From NCBI RefSeq assembly GCF_964275005.1, contig NC_092685.1, positions 27,079,649-27,143,648 on the forward strand: 64,000 nt of DNA. The letters are read 5' to 3'. Under the pieces are notes generated by a model. It was not told the DNA's origin. It saw nothing but the letters and a program-made list of their open reading frames with translations, and did not search any database. The stretch comes from Diadema setosum (lineage: Eukaryota > Echinodermata > Echinoidea > Diadematoida > Diadematidae). The position numbers and the translations under genes are program-made. Below, piece after piece: positions 36,449 to 48,904 of the stretch (position 1 is the first letter of the stretch; every line of letters begins with the position of its first letter).

Positions 36449-38600
36449 AGACACTACATTCCTCATACACACACAGAACAAGAACTGATGGAGATTTGTG
36501 AAATAATGGAGAATAAGTGACAAACAGACAAACTAACTGAGGATACGGACAAAAATATGGACACATACAAAATGTAAGACCACAAGAAAGCTACTTCCTC
36601 CCCCCCCCCCCCCATGTACCTATGAAAACACAACTAACACCAAAACCGTGTAACGGGCACTAATTCACCAAGAAGAGACCATATAGATTGGTATATTGGC
36701 CTGCAATTCTTTCTCATGGCGACGGCTCATGGTATTGAGCCGACGCACGCCCTCAATTCAAAAAGGACGCAAGTAACAATTCAGACCCCTATTACGATGA
36801 CATCATAACAGCATGTATATCATCACTTGGAATAAATAGAACAGATCAAACTTTGTACAAGAAACAACGACGATGCTGAAGAACGAAGATGTAACTCAAA
36901 AAGGAAAAAAGAAAGCCAACATTTCAATGAAAATATCTATAGGAGACAGAGAGAAGAAAAAAAAAAGACACTAAAAATGAAAGTATTTGGCAAGAAAAGT
37001 GGGTTTCACACATTGTTCATTCACAAATGTTGAAACATGCACAACAACGACGACGACATATTGTTAGCAATGCATGGAGGAAACAGCCTACATTTCAGAG
37101 ATCTGAAAATGAGATTTTTTGTTCTCTCTTCATCTCCTATCGGAAATTCCAACCTGCCCATCTTTTCCCCTCCACACCCCCCCCCCAACACTAAGATTTA
37201 CGTGTTTCAGCCACCTTCCAAAATGCACTATAAAATATTTCAACCGAGCATGAAGAAAGCAATGGTGACAATGTAAAGAAGCGAAAGAAAAAAAATCATT
37301 TATACAAATACAGGTCAGAAGTTAATTAAAATTAAATAGGGAAATAGTGCACCGTAAGATAACCCCTGTAGTCATGGAAACGTGACATATGACCTTGGAC
37401 GAGAACGTGAAAATATTGCAAGGGGTGAAATACTCGAGGTGGCAAGACAGCTATACCAGGCGATAAACTTCCCTCACAGCGTAGACTTAAATGTAACAGA
37501 CATGAAAGAAAATGGAGCGCCTGTATAGCAGAACAGATAGATGTCAACAAATATAACTCTTGTGTCAAAAGCAAGATGGTATTTAATGCATAACCATTGC
37601 TATACAAATCCCCGACAAAATCCAAGTTTATGACGGTCTCTCACATGGTGCTATGCACAAGAAGGATGTTTCCAAAGAGAAAGAAATACTTCACTAAAAA
37701 TAAATACAAGAGACTTTAAGCTCTGAGGTCTATCACAAATCAGCCTTTCAGGATATAGATAAAAACACTCACAATAACACGAGTCACTATAAAGCAAACC
37801 ATCTCTTTGAAAGAAAAGATAGGATAAAATATCCCTAATGTGAACGGGCCAAAATCCAGCCATGAAGCGATTCAGACGAATCAAAATACCACAATCTATG
37901 GCAAAGAAATTCAACAAATGCAAGCAGTGCTCAAGATTTACCTGCAAACTAATTGACTAAAGGGACTAATCTGCAAAGTTACATGAAGACCTACCTGGCT
38001 GCCAAGACCACGAAATAGTCAACATTTAAATGTTGTTATCCTATGATATTTGAAAGGAACTGTGGCAAAGCAGGGCAAAATAATGACCAACTATTTACAA
38101 GTGGGTCTAGATCATCCAAACTACGCCTCAACACCCACCCACCCAAACATCCTCTTCCATACCTGATGATAAAATGTTGGTGTTTTAATACATTGCATGG
38201 TGAACGTATGTATGGCCCAGGATTGTGACTCAAACTCGGTTGTCACTAGTGACAACAGCAAGAAATTTACATCATCTTTTTAAAAAAAGAAAGAAAAGAA
38301 AGAAATTGAGGAAGTATGATGATGATCTTATCTTATCACACTAAGATACACATGAAGAGACACAGAGAAGACATTCATCTCCTATATATATATATTTATA
38401 TATAAATATGTATATATGTATATGCTAAAGACCATAAGTTTGACGAAACTGGTGTTTTGTATGAGGAAAACAAAAATGAAAACAAACACATCTCTCCAGG
38501 TAGAGCTAGGAACACTGTAAACAACATCGGTTAGAAGAGTGCAATTGCTAGATGTGAGAATACTAGGTTTTAGAACACATTCCATATCTAGATACTTCAT
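33538..38600. other. Long low-feature stretch downstream of meis
   Basis: AT-rich and poor in recognised repeats, with (CT)n near 35146 and 36421, an (AC)n, a C14 run at 36600 and (TA) words near 38385. A repeat shared with 42258-42365 lies at 36060-36200 (gagaaatgtatgcgtgcat). The scarcity of foldbacks would fit a long meis 3' UTR, but no transcript boundary can be set. Confidence 0.4.
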
Positions 38601-38740
38601 GAAGAATTTTTGGCACCGTGCTTATACTTGTAATTCCTCTGATCACTCCGTCCAGAGCTTGGACCCGATCATTTTTGCCGCATCACAGCAGGAGCGCATC
38701 TTGCAATTCGACTCCCAGCCCGTTAAGACAGTGGTATGTA
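38600..38740. promoter_or_regulatory. Candidate non-coding block
   Basis: About 130 bases of mixed composition (gatcactccgtccagagctt, ccgcatcacagcaggagcgc) in AT-rich flanks, with no repeat and no supported exon. Possible regulatory element. Confidence 0.22.
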
Positions 38741-39536
38741 CACTTAAGTTTTGCTCGATCGCTTGACAAATTCTCTTTTTCAAAAAACGAATTTTCTTTT
38801 TTTAACTTTGAATGAGTGGCTCGGGCGAAGATGTAGAGGTCCAATTCCAGCTAATATTCTGTACAATTTGGCTATTTTATAGCATTGGACGATAAACAGA
38901 TGATCATAGATAATGGCACCTGATTACCTGCAATACAAAACTCATGACTGAAATTACAAACACATACATACATAAATTGGCTCTCCACTTGTTATCAAGC
39001 TATGAAAGAAAATGGATGAAATTAAACATGATGAAAAAAAAAAGGAAAAATGGTTCCAATGTATTTCCAGATGTTCACATAACAAAACCTCTGAGAACAG
39101 GCTTGGCAATATCATATCATGGACACCATAATATGATGCCCTCACAAAAAGAAAGTTTACTGTTCAAGATCACACAACAATTTAAAAACAAAAAACAAAA
39201 AACAAAACAAAAATCTTATTTTCCACACTAAAATGGCAGAGTCGCAGTAGAAACAATGCAGCTATTCTGGTCCAAGCAAGTATTTTGCTCTCACTGCTAA
39301 TAGAATGCATCTGTTCATGATTTTTTTTTTGTTTGCTTGCTTGTTTGTATATAGCATCTCTTAAGGTTCAATGTCTGGAGATATTCTTTATTTTAGGCTG
39401 ACATATCGGGAGGGATCTTCAAACATTTTTCTTCTCCTTTTTTTTTTTTTTGGGGGGGGGGGGGGACATCCATAGGTGGGATGATGACTGCAGGTTGATT
39501 ACGGGATGATCTAGCCAGTTGTGAGATGACCAGCAG

Positions 39537-39704
39537 TTAGATGGGTGCGTTGCTGTCAGGCATTGAGGGGTGGGGAGGCCCGTACGGCAAAAAGAGGTAG
39601 AGTTGAATCATGGAGCAGCTCCGCCCGTCAGTCAGCAGAGGCCTTGCCGATTCAGTAGACCCGGCCTCCGCATCCAATCGCCGGAGAACTGCTTGTGTGT
39701 GGCT
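39537..39704 (-). other. Possible alternative 3' exon of meis
   Basis: On the minus strand a long (T)(CT)n tract leads to ctacag at 39710-39705, a good acceptor, followed by a GC-rich segment. Phase-0 entry gives 55 residues that end ...PYGPPHPSMPDSNAPI and a stop. Entry in the other phases gives short tails of about 17-23 residues. PHP-M words occur in the long vertebrate Meis C-terminus, but the likeness is too weak to rely on. It could equally be a conserved non-coding block. Confidence 0.25.
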
Positions 39705-40084
39705 CTGTAGATCCCCAGAGGAAGAGAGAGAGAGAAAAAAAAATAACACATTTGGTTAGATGGAAGAACTGGTATTCAAGACTATCATTCACAATCTGAC
39801 TGAAACCCCCCCCCCCTCCAAAAAAAATAAAAATAAAAAAACCCTGTCCTTGTATCTTATTCAGGAAAAGAAAAAATCTTCATCAGAGAAAAGAAGCTTT
39901 GAAAAGTATGCATTCTTGTTAGAGTGGTGTCTGTAAAAATGTGAAAACAAAAACCCTCCGTGCATCAACAGTTGCTTCACCTTCTGATGCATAACCTTCT
40001 TTGCACTTAATTCTTCCAACCTCCCTTCAAAAAAAAAAAAAAAAGGTTAAGAAAAAAGAGGAGAGAATAAGGAAATCAAATCTC

Positions 40085-40435
40085 ATGCCCTCAGAAGCTC
40101 CTGGTCTTCAACTTCTGCGTGGCGGATCAAATTTCGGCAGGAAATTTGAAGTTAAACGGCCCCAAAACAGAACAGATGATCACGTGAGGCAGTTGTCAGG
40201 AGAAACCGATGTTGACAGCTCGGCTGGATTATCTCCCGGCCACCTTTTTTGGAAGCGAATCTGCTCGGTGCTGGCAAAGGGGGTCACTACATGTCAATCC
40301 CAAACTGTACGTACTCTCAAAAGTGGTCGATGGCCGACTCACACCCTTGGAACAAGTAGCTGGGAGTTTTCCCCGATTATCTCTGCCAATGCCCGGCTGT
40401 GTCACGTAAATAAATCTACCGACCATCAATTTTAA
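40085..40435. promoter_or_regulatory. Candidate regulatory block downstream of the meis stop
   Basis: A 350-base non-repetitive, GC-balanced segment between A-rich and T-rich DNA. It includes TGACAG (40213-40218), the core recognised by Meis/TGIF homeodomains. An incidental + strand frame of 144 codons crosses it but begins in an A-run and has no recognisable domain. Regulatory function is inferred. Confidence 0.32.
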
Positions 40436-41199
40436 AAACACCAGATATCCAAGGAAGACATATGTGAGGCTTCATCTTTCTAAAAATTCTTTCTTCTTCT
40501 CCTTTTTATTTTTTTTTCAAAGGGTTCGGCATAATCAAGGTGTTTTCTGTTAAAGAAAGAAAATCCTTGCATCATAACTTTATTCTCTTCATGCAACCTC
40601 AATGATTGATATATTGATATACCAAACTTTAAATTTGAACTGTGCATGTGGCTAAATCCATGATGTTGGACAACAGGAACCATATTCATACAGTCATTTT
40701 TTTTTTTAATTCGAACTCAGATTCGTTGGACATGTTATATTCTATGAACAAAGTGAAAAAGAAGCAATGTTATAATCAGTTCTTAAGAGGATGAATAGCA
40801 TTTTCTCATAATTCTAGAGTCTTTCTTCACTTTTTTTTTTTTTTTTTGGGGGGGGGGGGGTTTACTACACAATTTGCGCAACTGAAATCAACTAAACATC
40901 TCAATCTGGACTCTTCTAGTTTATTCAGTCTTCTTTATAAAAGTGATGAGAGCTGACAACTCTAAGCCCATTCAACAGATTGCCACAGATATACCCAAGA
41001 TGTCTTTCTTTTTTTTTCTGCCTCATCAGTCTCTTTATGGACAAACCCAGCTTTTGCCTCATGAATAACAGCAAAGTTGCACTAAATGATCATTATCTGT
41101 ATCTGCCCCGCACAATTTTTTTTTGCGATATCACAGGAATAATTAAGTGGCAAATTAACAGAAAAATCTGAAAGAGAGGAGTGAAGCTATGACAAGCAA

Positions 41200-41480
41200 C
41201 CCATGAAGTCGACTATCCCTGCCCCCGAGTATCACATGATGTTTACAGATATGATGGGAGCTGCGTGTGGAGGTGGCCACGGGGAATACTGCAGGAAATA
41301 CCAATATGTGGGACTACACGGCAGTCTTTTGGGGTCGCGTGCGGAAGCCCGCCGGAAGTGTTGATATGTGCACGACTGGGGCAACCTTGACTTTGGAACA
41401 AGCGTAGTAGTTGGGACGCAGAGGAAGGAATCTTTTAAGGAAGCAGAAATGGAGCAAGACACTGAGAGATTGAAAGTTAA
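41200..41480. promoter_or_regulatory. Candidate regulatory block
   Basis: A GC-balanced segment without repeats (tatgatgggagctgcgtgtg, gtcgcgtgcggaagcccgcc), with no plausible exon. It contains two similar words, accaatatgtggga and gttgatatgtgcac. It ends at a G-run near 41500. Confidence 0.3.
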
Positions 41481-42257
41481 GGAGCGAGTAGGAGGGGTGG
41501 GGGGGGGGGGTTGGGGATGACAGGGACCAAGATAGATTTGTCTACAGAGATGGACAGTTATCTGTGCTATGGGACCTATTGAGAGCTAATTACAAACAGA
41601 ATCTATAACAGCAAGGGCCAGGTGATGCTAGACAGCCGTTTCTGGGTTGCAAACTGATTTCTGGCAGATGCATATATGTCAGCCAACCTTTGACCCCTGA
41701 TCCATTTCTAAGAGTGTCTGACTTCGTGATGGTGCACTTTCTCACGTGCTACTCTTGTAATCATCACGACGTTGACTCACACAGTCTGGTATCATTATCT
41801 ATCGTAAGCAATCTACGAGCCAAATTGCAGTAACTTATAGCTTCCAGATGGGCAAAACTTAAAGAATATATAAGTCCAAAATAAACAAACAAATCTGATT
41901 TCTAATATGTCATAATGGTGCAACATTTGTAATTAAGACATGACATGTTGTGTTTTGTGTAATGAGCGTAATGAAATTCTTCCTCCGATACACAAATTGG
42001 GAAAACCCAACTGCCTTGGAGCAGAGTAAGGATATGTCTGCTAGGATCATATCTTGGTAACCATAGCTAATATCAAAGCAGCGGGCTAGGGGAACCCCTT
42101 TTTTGCCCCTTCCTCATCTCCTTACTCTTCCCTAATCATGTTGTCATGACAACAAACGGTAATGATTTGCTTTCTCCTGCCACCGACACAAATGCATGTG
42201 AAGATCTGTCTATGCAAATCATAAGTAGGCCTACTGTACCGTGCCGGGTATACACTA

Positions 42258-42365
42258 CATACTTAGCGAGTCTTAATTTTTTTGCGAATCGGGACTTTGC
42301 AAGTGGTTAAATTTGCGATAGTGGAGTACAGTACTGAACAGAGAAATGTATGCGTGCATAGCAGG
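42258..42365. repeat. Dispersed repeat, copy 2
   Basis: It shares agtggttaaatttgcgat, agtggagtac and agagaaatgtatgcgtgcat with 36110-36200 (agtggttgaactcgcgat, catggagtac, tgagaaatgtatgcgtgcat). Confidence 0.55.
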
Positions 42366-42639
42366 GCTGGCGGAACGTTTTCAAAAGTCTGGGGGCCCAC
42401 TTCCAGGTTTCATGAGGTAACAAGCAAAAAAATAAAAATTAAAAAAAAAAAGGTCCTCAGCTCATCTCACCCTTCCATTTCCGGGTTTCTTTGTGTGGTA
42501 TGTTGTAATATGGGATTAAAGTATCCTGCAAGTTAAAAAAAAAAAAAAATCCAGGGGGACTGATTTTTACATCAGGATGCGCAACACAAAAATTAAGATG
42601 GTTTTTTTTTTAATTTCCACACACACACACACACACACA

Positions 42640-42735
42640 CATAGGCCCTACTGGTAAGAATTGACAGTTTTTGCATCATGTTGCAAAAATCGGTTTTCAA
42701 AAACTGTTAATTTCTGGTGTGTGTGATAACGGCCT
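42640..42735. repeat. Hairpin just downstream of the meis stop codon
   Basis: ggtaagaattgacagttttt pairs imperfectly with aaaaactgttaatttctgg across a loop containing tgcatcatgttgca. A (CA)n tract (42618-42641) adjoins it. On the minus strand it begins about 65 bases after the stop codon, so it would lie in the 3' UTR if the transcript continues. Confidence 0.55.
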
Positions 42736-42798
42736 TTTACCACTCACCATAAGATTCTAGTGTGTGCATCACTCGCTCTCCCCCTCTATCTAGTCTAT

Positions 42799-42944
42799 TC
42801 AATACAGGTGCCTTGGGTCGCAGTCGTTAGACCCAGGAGGTCGTAGGTGGTGGTGCATTGGGGGGCCGGGCTGACCGTCCATCATGAAGCCGCCCATCGG
42901 CTGACCGTCAGGGCTGTAGGCCATCCCGCCGGACATTCCTGGAA
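42799..42944 (-). CDS. meis: meis C-terminal exon with stop codon
   Basis: Minus-strand acceptor tccttctgtcag precedes 42944. The entry phase (two bases completing a codon) fits the exit of exon 57371-57429 and restores valine, giving SNRA-V-PGMSGGMAYS, then PDGQPMGGFMMDGQ. Vertebrate Meis reads SNRAV...YNPDGQPMGGFVMDGQ, so the assignment is secure. It continues PGPPMHHHLRPPG and ends SNDCDPRHLY-stop (TGA at 42801-42799). HLRPPG corresponds to vertebrate IRAPG and fly MHRPPG, the point where vertebrates splice to alternative C-termini. A weak donor (gtctaa) lies at that place, so other isoforms are possible. This tail is thought to influence transcriptional activation in Meis proteins. Confidence 0.94.
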
Positions 42945-43784
42945 CTGACAGAAGGATATATGGTAGAAGAAAAGAAGGTGGAAAGAAGGAGAAAATTAGA
43001 GGACAATGCCAGCAATGGTTACTTGCATATTGTAGAAGGAAATTATAAAAGAAAAAATGTCCAAATTTGCAGAGTTTTCTTCTTCTATGAATTTAACATT
43101 ATTGGAAATGCCTTCACAAGTAAATTTAAACTTTTTGCTGGAAAGTTTGAAATTGCTTATGCATGAAGACATTTCATTAAATGCTGAAGTTCATGACATG
43201 AATGGAAAAACTTTTAAAGACAAAGTAGACAGTTTTGAGTGACTGGATGATGGGCACAGGCACCTGGAACAAAATGGTCTGAAATACTACAATTCATTCA
43301 ACTTTCCAAGAAATTGGGAGAGAGCATCTTTTGATGACAAATCTAGTTTTCACCATACCAAATGTTCTGATACAGACAAGATCTTTTTTTTTTTTTCAAT
43401 TGTTAATTTTGAGAGTTTCAAAACAACAAAGGTCAAATGAAATGAAGAATATTCATTGTAATAAACTTTACAAGAGAACAATTACTACATGTCAAGCATT
43501 TCCAATAAACAAATTAAAAATGACCTCCTGTTCATGTAAAAAAACAAACAAAAAAAAAAACAAATGTGAAAAGGTTATCATTGGCCAATTTTTGTCCCCC
43601 TTGGTACTCGTTCAATGAAGCACTACACACATGTGGATCAGCAGCTGTCACTGAGCTGTAAAACTGCACCGTGTCCAAAGGTGCCACTACATTAGTGGTA
43701 TAGCGCCATCTTTGGTCAAGCAGAGCCAATAAGTCAAAAGAGGAGGTACAGTCCATGTCTCTAGAATAACAACAGCAGCTAATA

Positions 43785-43950
43785 ATAAAGATGAGGAAGA
43801 TGAGGAAGATAATGAAGATGATGATGATGATGATGAAGATGATGATTGTAATAGTGATAACATCATTATCATCATTATTCTTGTCATCATCATTATTCTT
43901 GTCATCATCATCATGATCATCAGTACATTATCATCATCATCATCATCATT

Positions 43951-43985
<35 letters not shown>
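43785..43985. repeat. (GAT)n/(ATC)n trinucleotide region
   Basis: GAT/GAA triplets switch to ATC/ATT triplets at about 43858, making an imperfect palindrome. It creates poly-Asp and poly-Ser frames on the minus strand that are not genes. Confidence 0.95.
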
Positions 43986-44808
43986 TACCATAAATGTCCC
44001 ACAAGACGTCAACGTCAAAAGTTGCCTTCTCTGGGTTACTTTGGTTTTTGAAATCAAACTGTTCACGGTAGCAAATCACTGGCAATGTTGCAGCTTGCAA
44101 TATCAAACATTGGCACATGCTCACATCAAATATGATGTGAGCTTAATACCATGCCAGCTATGTTTGTTTTTGCCTTGTCCTGTACTCGCAAACCATGAAC
44201 TGTGCTAATGACAGAAAGTAACATAGGCTTTCCTCTCTCCTATTAGGCATGGCTTGATGTTGGGCTGGAAATGAAGACATATTTCTTGTACCTAACTCCA
44301 CCCCCAACCCCCCCCCCCCCCCCCATACACTACAGTGATTGATATTCTGAAAATGATAGCTACCGGGATCTGATATCTGTTCATTAACTCTAGAACATCG
44401 GAACATGGTAATAAAATTCTTAAATTAAGTGGGGAGAATTTTGACATTCATGCAAGTGTAAACTCTGCTCTAGAACATTGCTATGTTGTGTAGTCCAGAT
44501 GGCAAGAAAATAAACCCAGGGCAATGGCACTGGCAGTGGCCCTGTGTAATTGCCAATTAGAAAAGCCTCCAAGACAAAAAAGACTACCATGGGCATAGCA
44601 GAGGGGTGTTAACTTTGCATGCTGCAAACAGCATTAAAGTCCTTCTGGCTCTCAAACTGCCAATGGTGGTGTAAACACGTAACTCCTGACTGCAGTAAAT
44701 CATAACAGGGCCCAGAGTGAGAGGCGTGCGTGTCTGACTGCTTTTGTTGTGGTTTTTTGATGTCTTGAGGTCACTTTCATTTTGCTGAGCTTTTAAATGA
44801 TAGACTCT

Positions 44809-45364
44809 TTAAAGGAAACCAAAACCCACAGAGCAACATGGATTGAGTGAAAGCAGCAACATTAGTAGAACACATCAGTGAAAGTCTGAGGAAAATCGGA
44901 CAATCGATGCAAAAGTTATGAATTGTAAAATTTTGGTGTTGAAACCACAGGATAAGGAGACTACTTGAGTTTATGGCATCGTGTGTGGATAACAATATGA
45001 GAAAATGTAAAGAAAATTCCACATGCTTTCACTTTTCTGGTGTAATGAAAGAGCACTTGACTAAAGCAGGGGGAATAATTACTACCCTTAGCATATGTCA
45101 GGATCAAGTTGATGGAATGTGTAATTTTCATGAAAAATGAATTTTTGTGGAATTTTCTTTATATTCTCTTTATATTGTTGTCCACACATGATGTAATGAA
45201 CTCTAGTAGTCTCCTTATCCAGTCATTACAATACCAAAACTTTAAAAATTTATAACTTTTGCATCGATTGTCTGATTTTCCTCAAACTTACTCACTGATG
45301 TGTTCTACTACTGTTGCTGCTTTCACTCAATGCACGTTGCTCTTTGGGTTTTGGTTTCCTTTAA
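44809..45364. repeat. TTAA-ended foldback element, copy C (diverged ends)
   Basis: Ends TTAAAGGAAACCAAAACCCA and GGTTTTGGTTTCCTTTAA are inverted and replace the AGGACAAGTTCACC ends of copies A and B. The interior (gtagaacacatcagtgaaag, cggacaatcgatgcaaaagt) is shared with them. It is 556 bp, located in the meis intron. Confidence 0.85.
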
Positions 45365-46149
45365 ACTAGACTCTTTAAAGGGACAACTTATGACACAAAA
45401 TTTGCTGATCTGCGTGAGACATCATGCATGCTGTATATGTTGGTCACAATCAGGGAGAGACATGGGATATCCACACGCTGGACTTTATATCAAAATTATG
45501 CATGGATGCAGTTTACAAATAACAATATCCACAAGAAGGACTTGTAAAAACTGGCTGATCTTCCTACAGCATTGTCGTGCAAAGTATAACTCATACAGTG
45601 AGAGAGCATGAGAGAGTGTGCATGAGAGATATGTAGGTCTTCCTGTACCTTGTGTACTGCGTACAATCTTTATTAGTGTGTCAGCAATGTGAAATTTGCA
45701 CAATGTATTGTACTTTCAGATTTTTTTTCTCTGTCCACCATGCTTGTGAAATCTATATGGCACAACATTCCTGTACATTTGTTCATCATGCAATTACTTT
45801 ATATAATATGCATACATACATATTCTTAATTTGGCATTAATTCTCTGTCTCAACTCCTGTCCAAAGTCATGTAGTTCCTACTACACATCACTCTTGCCTT
45901 TATGGGAAGTCCACACAAAGATACCAAGAGTATGGTAGTATTAAACACACAGCCACGCACCCCTGAGGGGATCGTGTAAGTCAAACGCTGTGGAGCACAC
46001 ACCTGGTTCAGATTCAAAGAATTTCGAGGGTGACGTCTCAATCTCAACCCCCAAAGCCGATGCAATTCTTGAGGAAATCATTCAGCTAAGTCATAACCAA
46101 CTTTTGGAAAAGTCTGATGATGCCACTGCTTTTTGTAATATCTACAAAT

Positions 46150-46225
46150 TTGGTGAGGATGGGGGGGGGGGGGGAGGAGTGAGCGAGGAGTGAGTACTCC
46201 CTCCCCCTCCTCCCCCCCCCCCCAT
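46150..46225. repeat. G-run facing C-run
   Basis: g12 at 46160 and c12 at 46212 are separated by about 40 bases, so the region can fold into a G/C hairpin or form a quadruplex on either strand. Confidence 0.7.
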
Positions 46226-47069
46226 GTCATCTCTCCTCAAGACTTGTGTGTGACCTCCAAAATGATGGTAATTTGGGCAAACTTCTCAGGATGTTTAGAA
46301 GCTTATCTTGGAAACAATCCTTACTTGTATCCTTCCTGCAATTACAAGGAGATCAACTAGGAAAAAAAAAAATCTTTCACACGCTTCCAATCTAGTGCAA
46401 AATTCCCACAGCATGGGAGACGACTCTCACAATCCCTCTTCTATGGAACATAATCCAGGTTTCTTCTCATACTCATTTTTTTCTCTTCTTGCTCTTAATA
46501 AGGGGAAAAAATCTGTGATATGTAAAGATGTTTACTGTCTGGTGGGAATTTTTGAAATATTTCCATCAACCCTCCAAGTAAAATAATCAGGGCAACCTTT
46601 GGGCTGAGCCAAAACTATCAAACTGCTCCTATTTGACCTGACCTCGCGTGACCCTAGGTGACCCCCTGTGACCCCTCGGAACATTATCATGGCCTGTATC
46701 CAGGCATAATGGGGATAGAAACTAAGGCTGCTCTGGAGACAAGGCTGAGCGGTAATACTTAGAAGGAAAGTAAGTTATATGACTGCGCCACTAGGAAGTC
46801 TGGCACAACTGTACAGTGGGACGGGCAAATGGAGAAAGTCAAATTTATGCTTTCTCTTTCATTTCTCTATATTACTCTTCCCCCCCCCCCCCAAGGAAAA
46901 AAATCTCGGTTAGGCAAGTCTGTATCATTTCCCTGGCCAATATCCCCCCTCCCTGCATTTCAATTTTGCTCCCACATGACAGAAAGGAACGAAATAAGAT
47001 GAGACTCGATGCTGCCATGGGAACACCAGAAGATGCATTCCCCCATCCCCTATACATTTTCTCAGAAAA

Positions 47070-47125
47070 AAGACAACAACAAACAAACAAACAAACAAAC
47101 AAACAAAGAAGCAAGCAAACAAAAA
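47070..47125. repeat. (AAAC)n microsatellite
   Basis: acaaacaaacaaacaaacaa repeated over about 50 bases. Confidence 0.9.
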
Positions 47126-47892
47126 AGAAAACCCCATCCGCCAGTCTGATTTGATTACACCCATGTTGGCTGACAGACAGCTATAATTTACTACATGCTA
47201 AATTTGGAGACAAACAAACTTCCCAAAATGCTGGGTTTTACTCTCAAGAAAAATCTGGTGGTGATCTTGCTTTAGATTTGGAGATTCCTTATAGCTCTTC
47301 ATCACAAGATAGTAAAAACTATGCTTTTTGTTTTCGTTCCATAAGAATATATATAAACATAGCGTACATGCATAGGCCTACATTCTAGTCTAATTGCATA
47401 TTTTTTTATCTCCACTAAAACATCTATAATACAAGATATAAGGTACTTAATCAACTGGGATGAATGATTTGTTATGATCATAATTATGTGGAGAATAAGA
47501 CATTCTGATCGCTGTAAGTATCTAACAGCTACAACATTCTGCCACAGCCCATATGAATTTAGGAATAATTGACAACATTTGTGTTTTTTATTACTTTTCC
47601 TAGCACAATTTTTCCCTTCAGGAATATTCCTTTTATTTGACACTGACCAATCATCACTGATAATAGATTTGCAAGTTCTGTTTACACTGTACATTCTGTT
47701 GTCTTTAATGTTGAAAAATATTAATGATAATTATTATTTTGTATTAAGATGATGAACTGTGCGAGAATAGAACCAAACAAACAATCTTTTTCTCAAGACT
47801 CTCTCTCTCTTTCTCTTTGTCCTTCTGTATGCCTGCATTTATATACCAACTCAGTTACATATGGTACGCAAAGAAAGAGACAACAACAAACA

Positions 47893-47894
<2 letters not shown>

Positions 47895-47940
<46 letters not shown>
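47895..47940. repeat. (CA)n microsatellite, meis intron
   Basis: About 22 CA units directly before a non-repetitive block. Confidence 0.95.
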
Positions 47941-47941
<1 letters not shown>

Positions 47942-47954
47942 TATACACACATTT

Positions 47955-48340
47955 CTTGAACCCGTTGATGTCATCGGACAATTTGCAGCGCCCGCAGTTT
48001 GACATGACTGTCGGATCTGTGCCTGGTGGGGGCAGCGTCAGCCAGTGGACGAGTGGGTCCAAGCACGGATGTCACGAAAAGATGAATGTCTCCACCTCTA
48101 ATTACCGCATCCAATAAAATTAAACCCCATCCAAGGACATCCATCCCATCTATGATATAGAGAGTCCAACCTAGCTACTGATCTCGTGCGTGTGCTGGGG
48201 CTAACGACTCAGTCACCCCCGAGTTCGGGAGGGGAAAATTCAGAGGGGCGGAAGTCTGGCAGAAAGTTTTAAAACTCGCTCCACCCCATCTTCTACTAAT
48301 CCGAGACTCTCCCATCTCTGTTTCTCTTCATCCTTTCAGG
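47955..48340. promoter_or_regulatory. Candidate regulatory block in the meis intron
   Basis: About 380 bases, GC-balanced and non-repetitive (gatgtcatcggacaatttgc, ggtgggggcagcgtcagcca, gggctaacgactcagtcacc). Short open frames on both strands lack splice support and recognisable domains. Enhancer function is inferred from position and composition. Confidence 0.3.
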
Positions 48341-48387
48341 ATGCTGCTCCCTGTCTCTGGGCCATCACCATTTCTCCAGTCTGTTTC

Positions 48388-48426
48388 TGTCTGTCTGTCT
48401 ATCAGTCTGACTGTCTGTCTGTCTGT
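48388..48426. repeat. (CTGT)n microsatellite
   Basis: ctgtctgtctgtctatcagt and further units, with one interruption. Confidence 0.9.
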
Positions 48427-48904
48427 TTTTATCTCTTCATCATTATACCATTGAAGTCTACGGCTTACACAAATTCCCTCTCTGTTTTCCGCCGTGCCAC
48501 TTTTCTTGATTATCCCTTCAATTCTGAGTATCCCCTTCTGGCGACAACTACGACTGACATGATGGTAGCAGTCCCAATGTCATTCTATAAGCCATATCTA
48601 ATACCACATTGCCTAACAAAATGTTAATGATTGCATAACAAGACTCTTTTGCAATCCCTTGAATCACTGTCACACCAGCCTTATCACGACAGAAATCTTA
48701 CTTGTAGTCCATATTTCAGTAAAGAATACTTAATGAAATCTGAGACAATAATTGACATCAAGAATTAAAAAAAAATGAATGATAATTACTCGCACAAAAA
48801 AAAAAAACATTTTGGGGAAAAATGAATGAGAAGAGAGAAGAGAAGAATAGGCCAAAATAATCCAGTCAAATTGCAAGTCATTATTTTTTGGGCCTTCCTC
48901 TTTT

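Noticed and set aside
40001..40435. 144-codon + strand open frame
   Set aside because: It starts in an A-run (poly-Lys), has no domain, and overlaps frames on both strands. Better explained as unique non-coding DNA.
43687..44124. 145-codon minus-strand Asp/Ser-rich open frame
   Set aside because: Product of (GAT)n/(ATC)n repeats.
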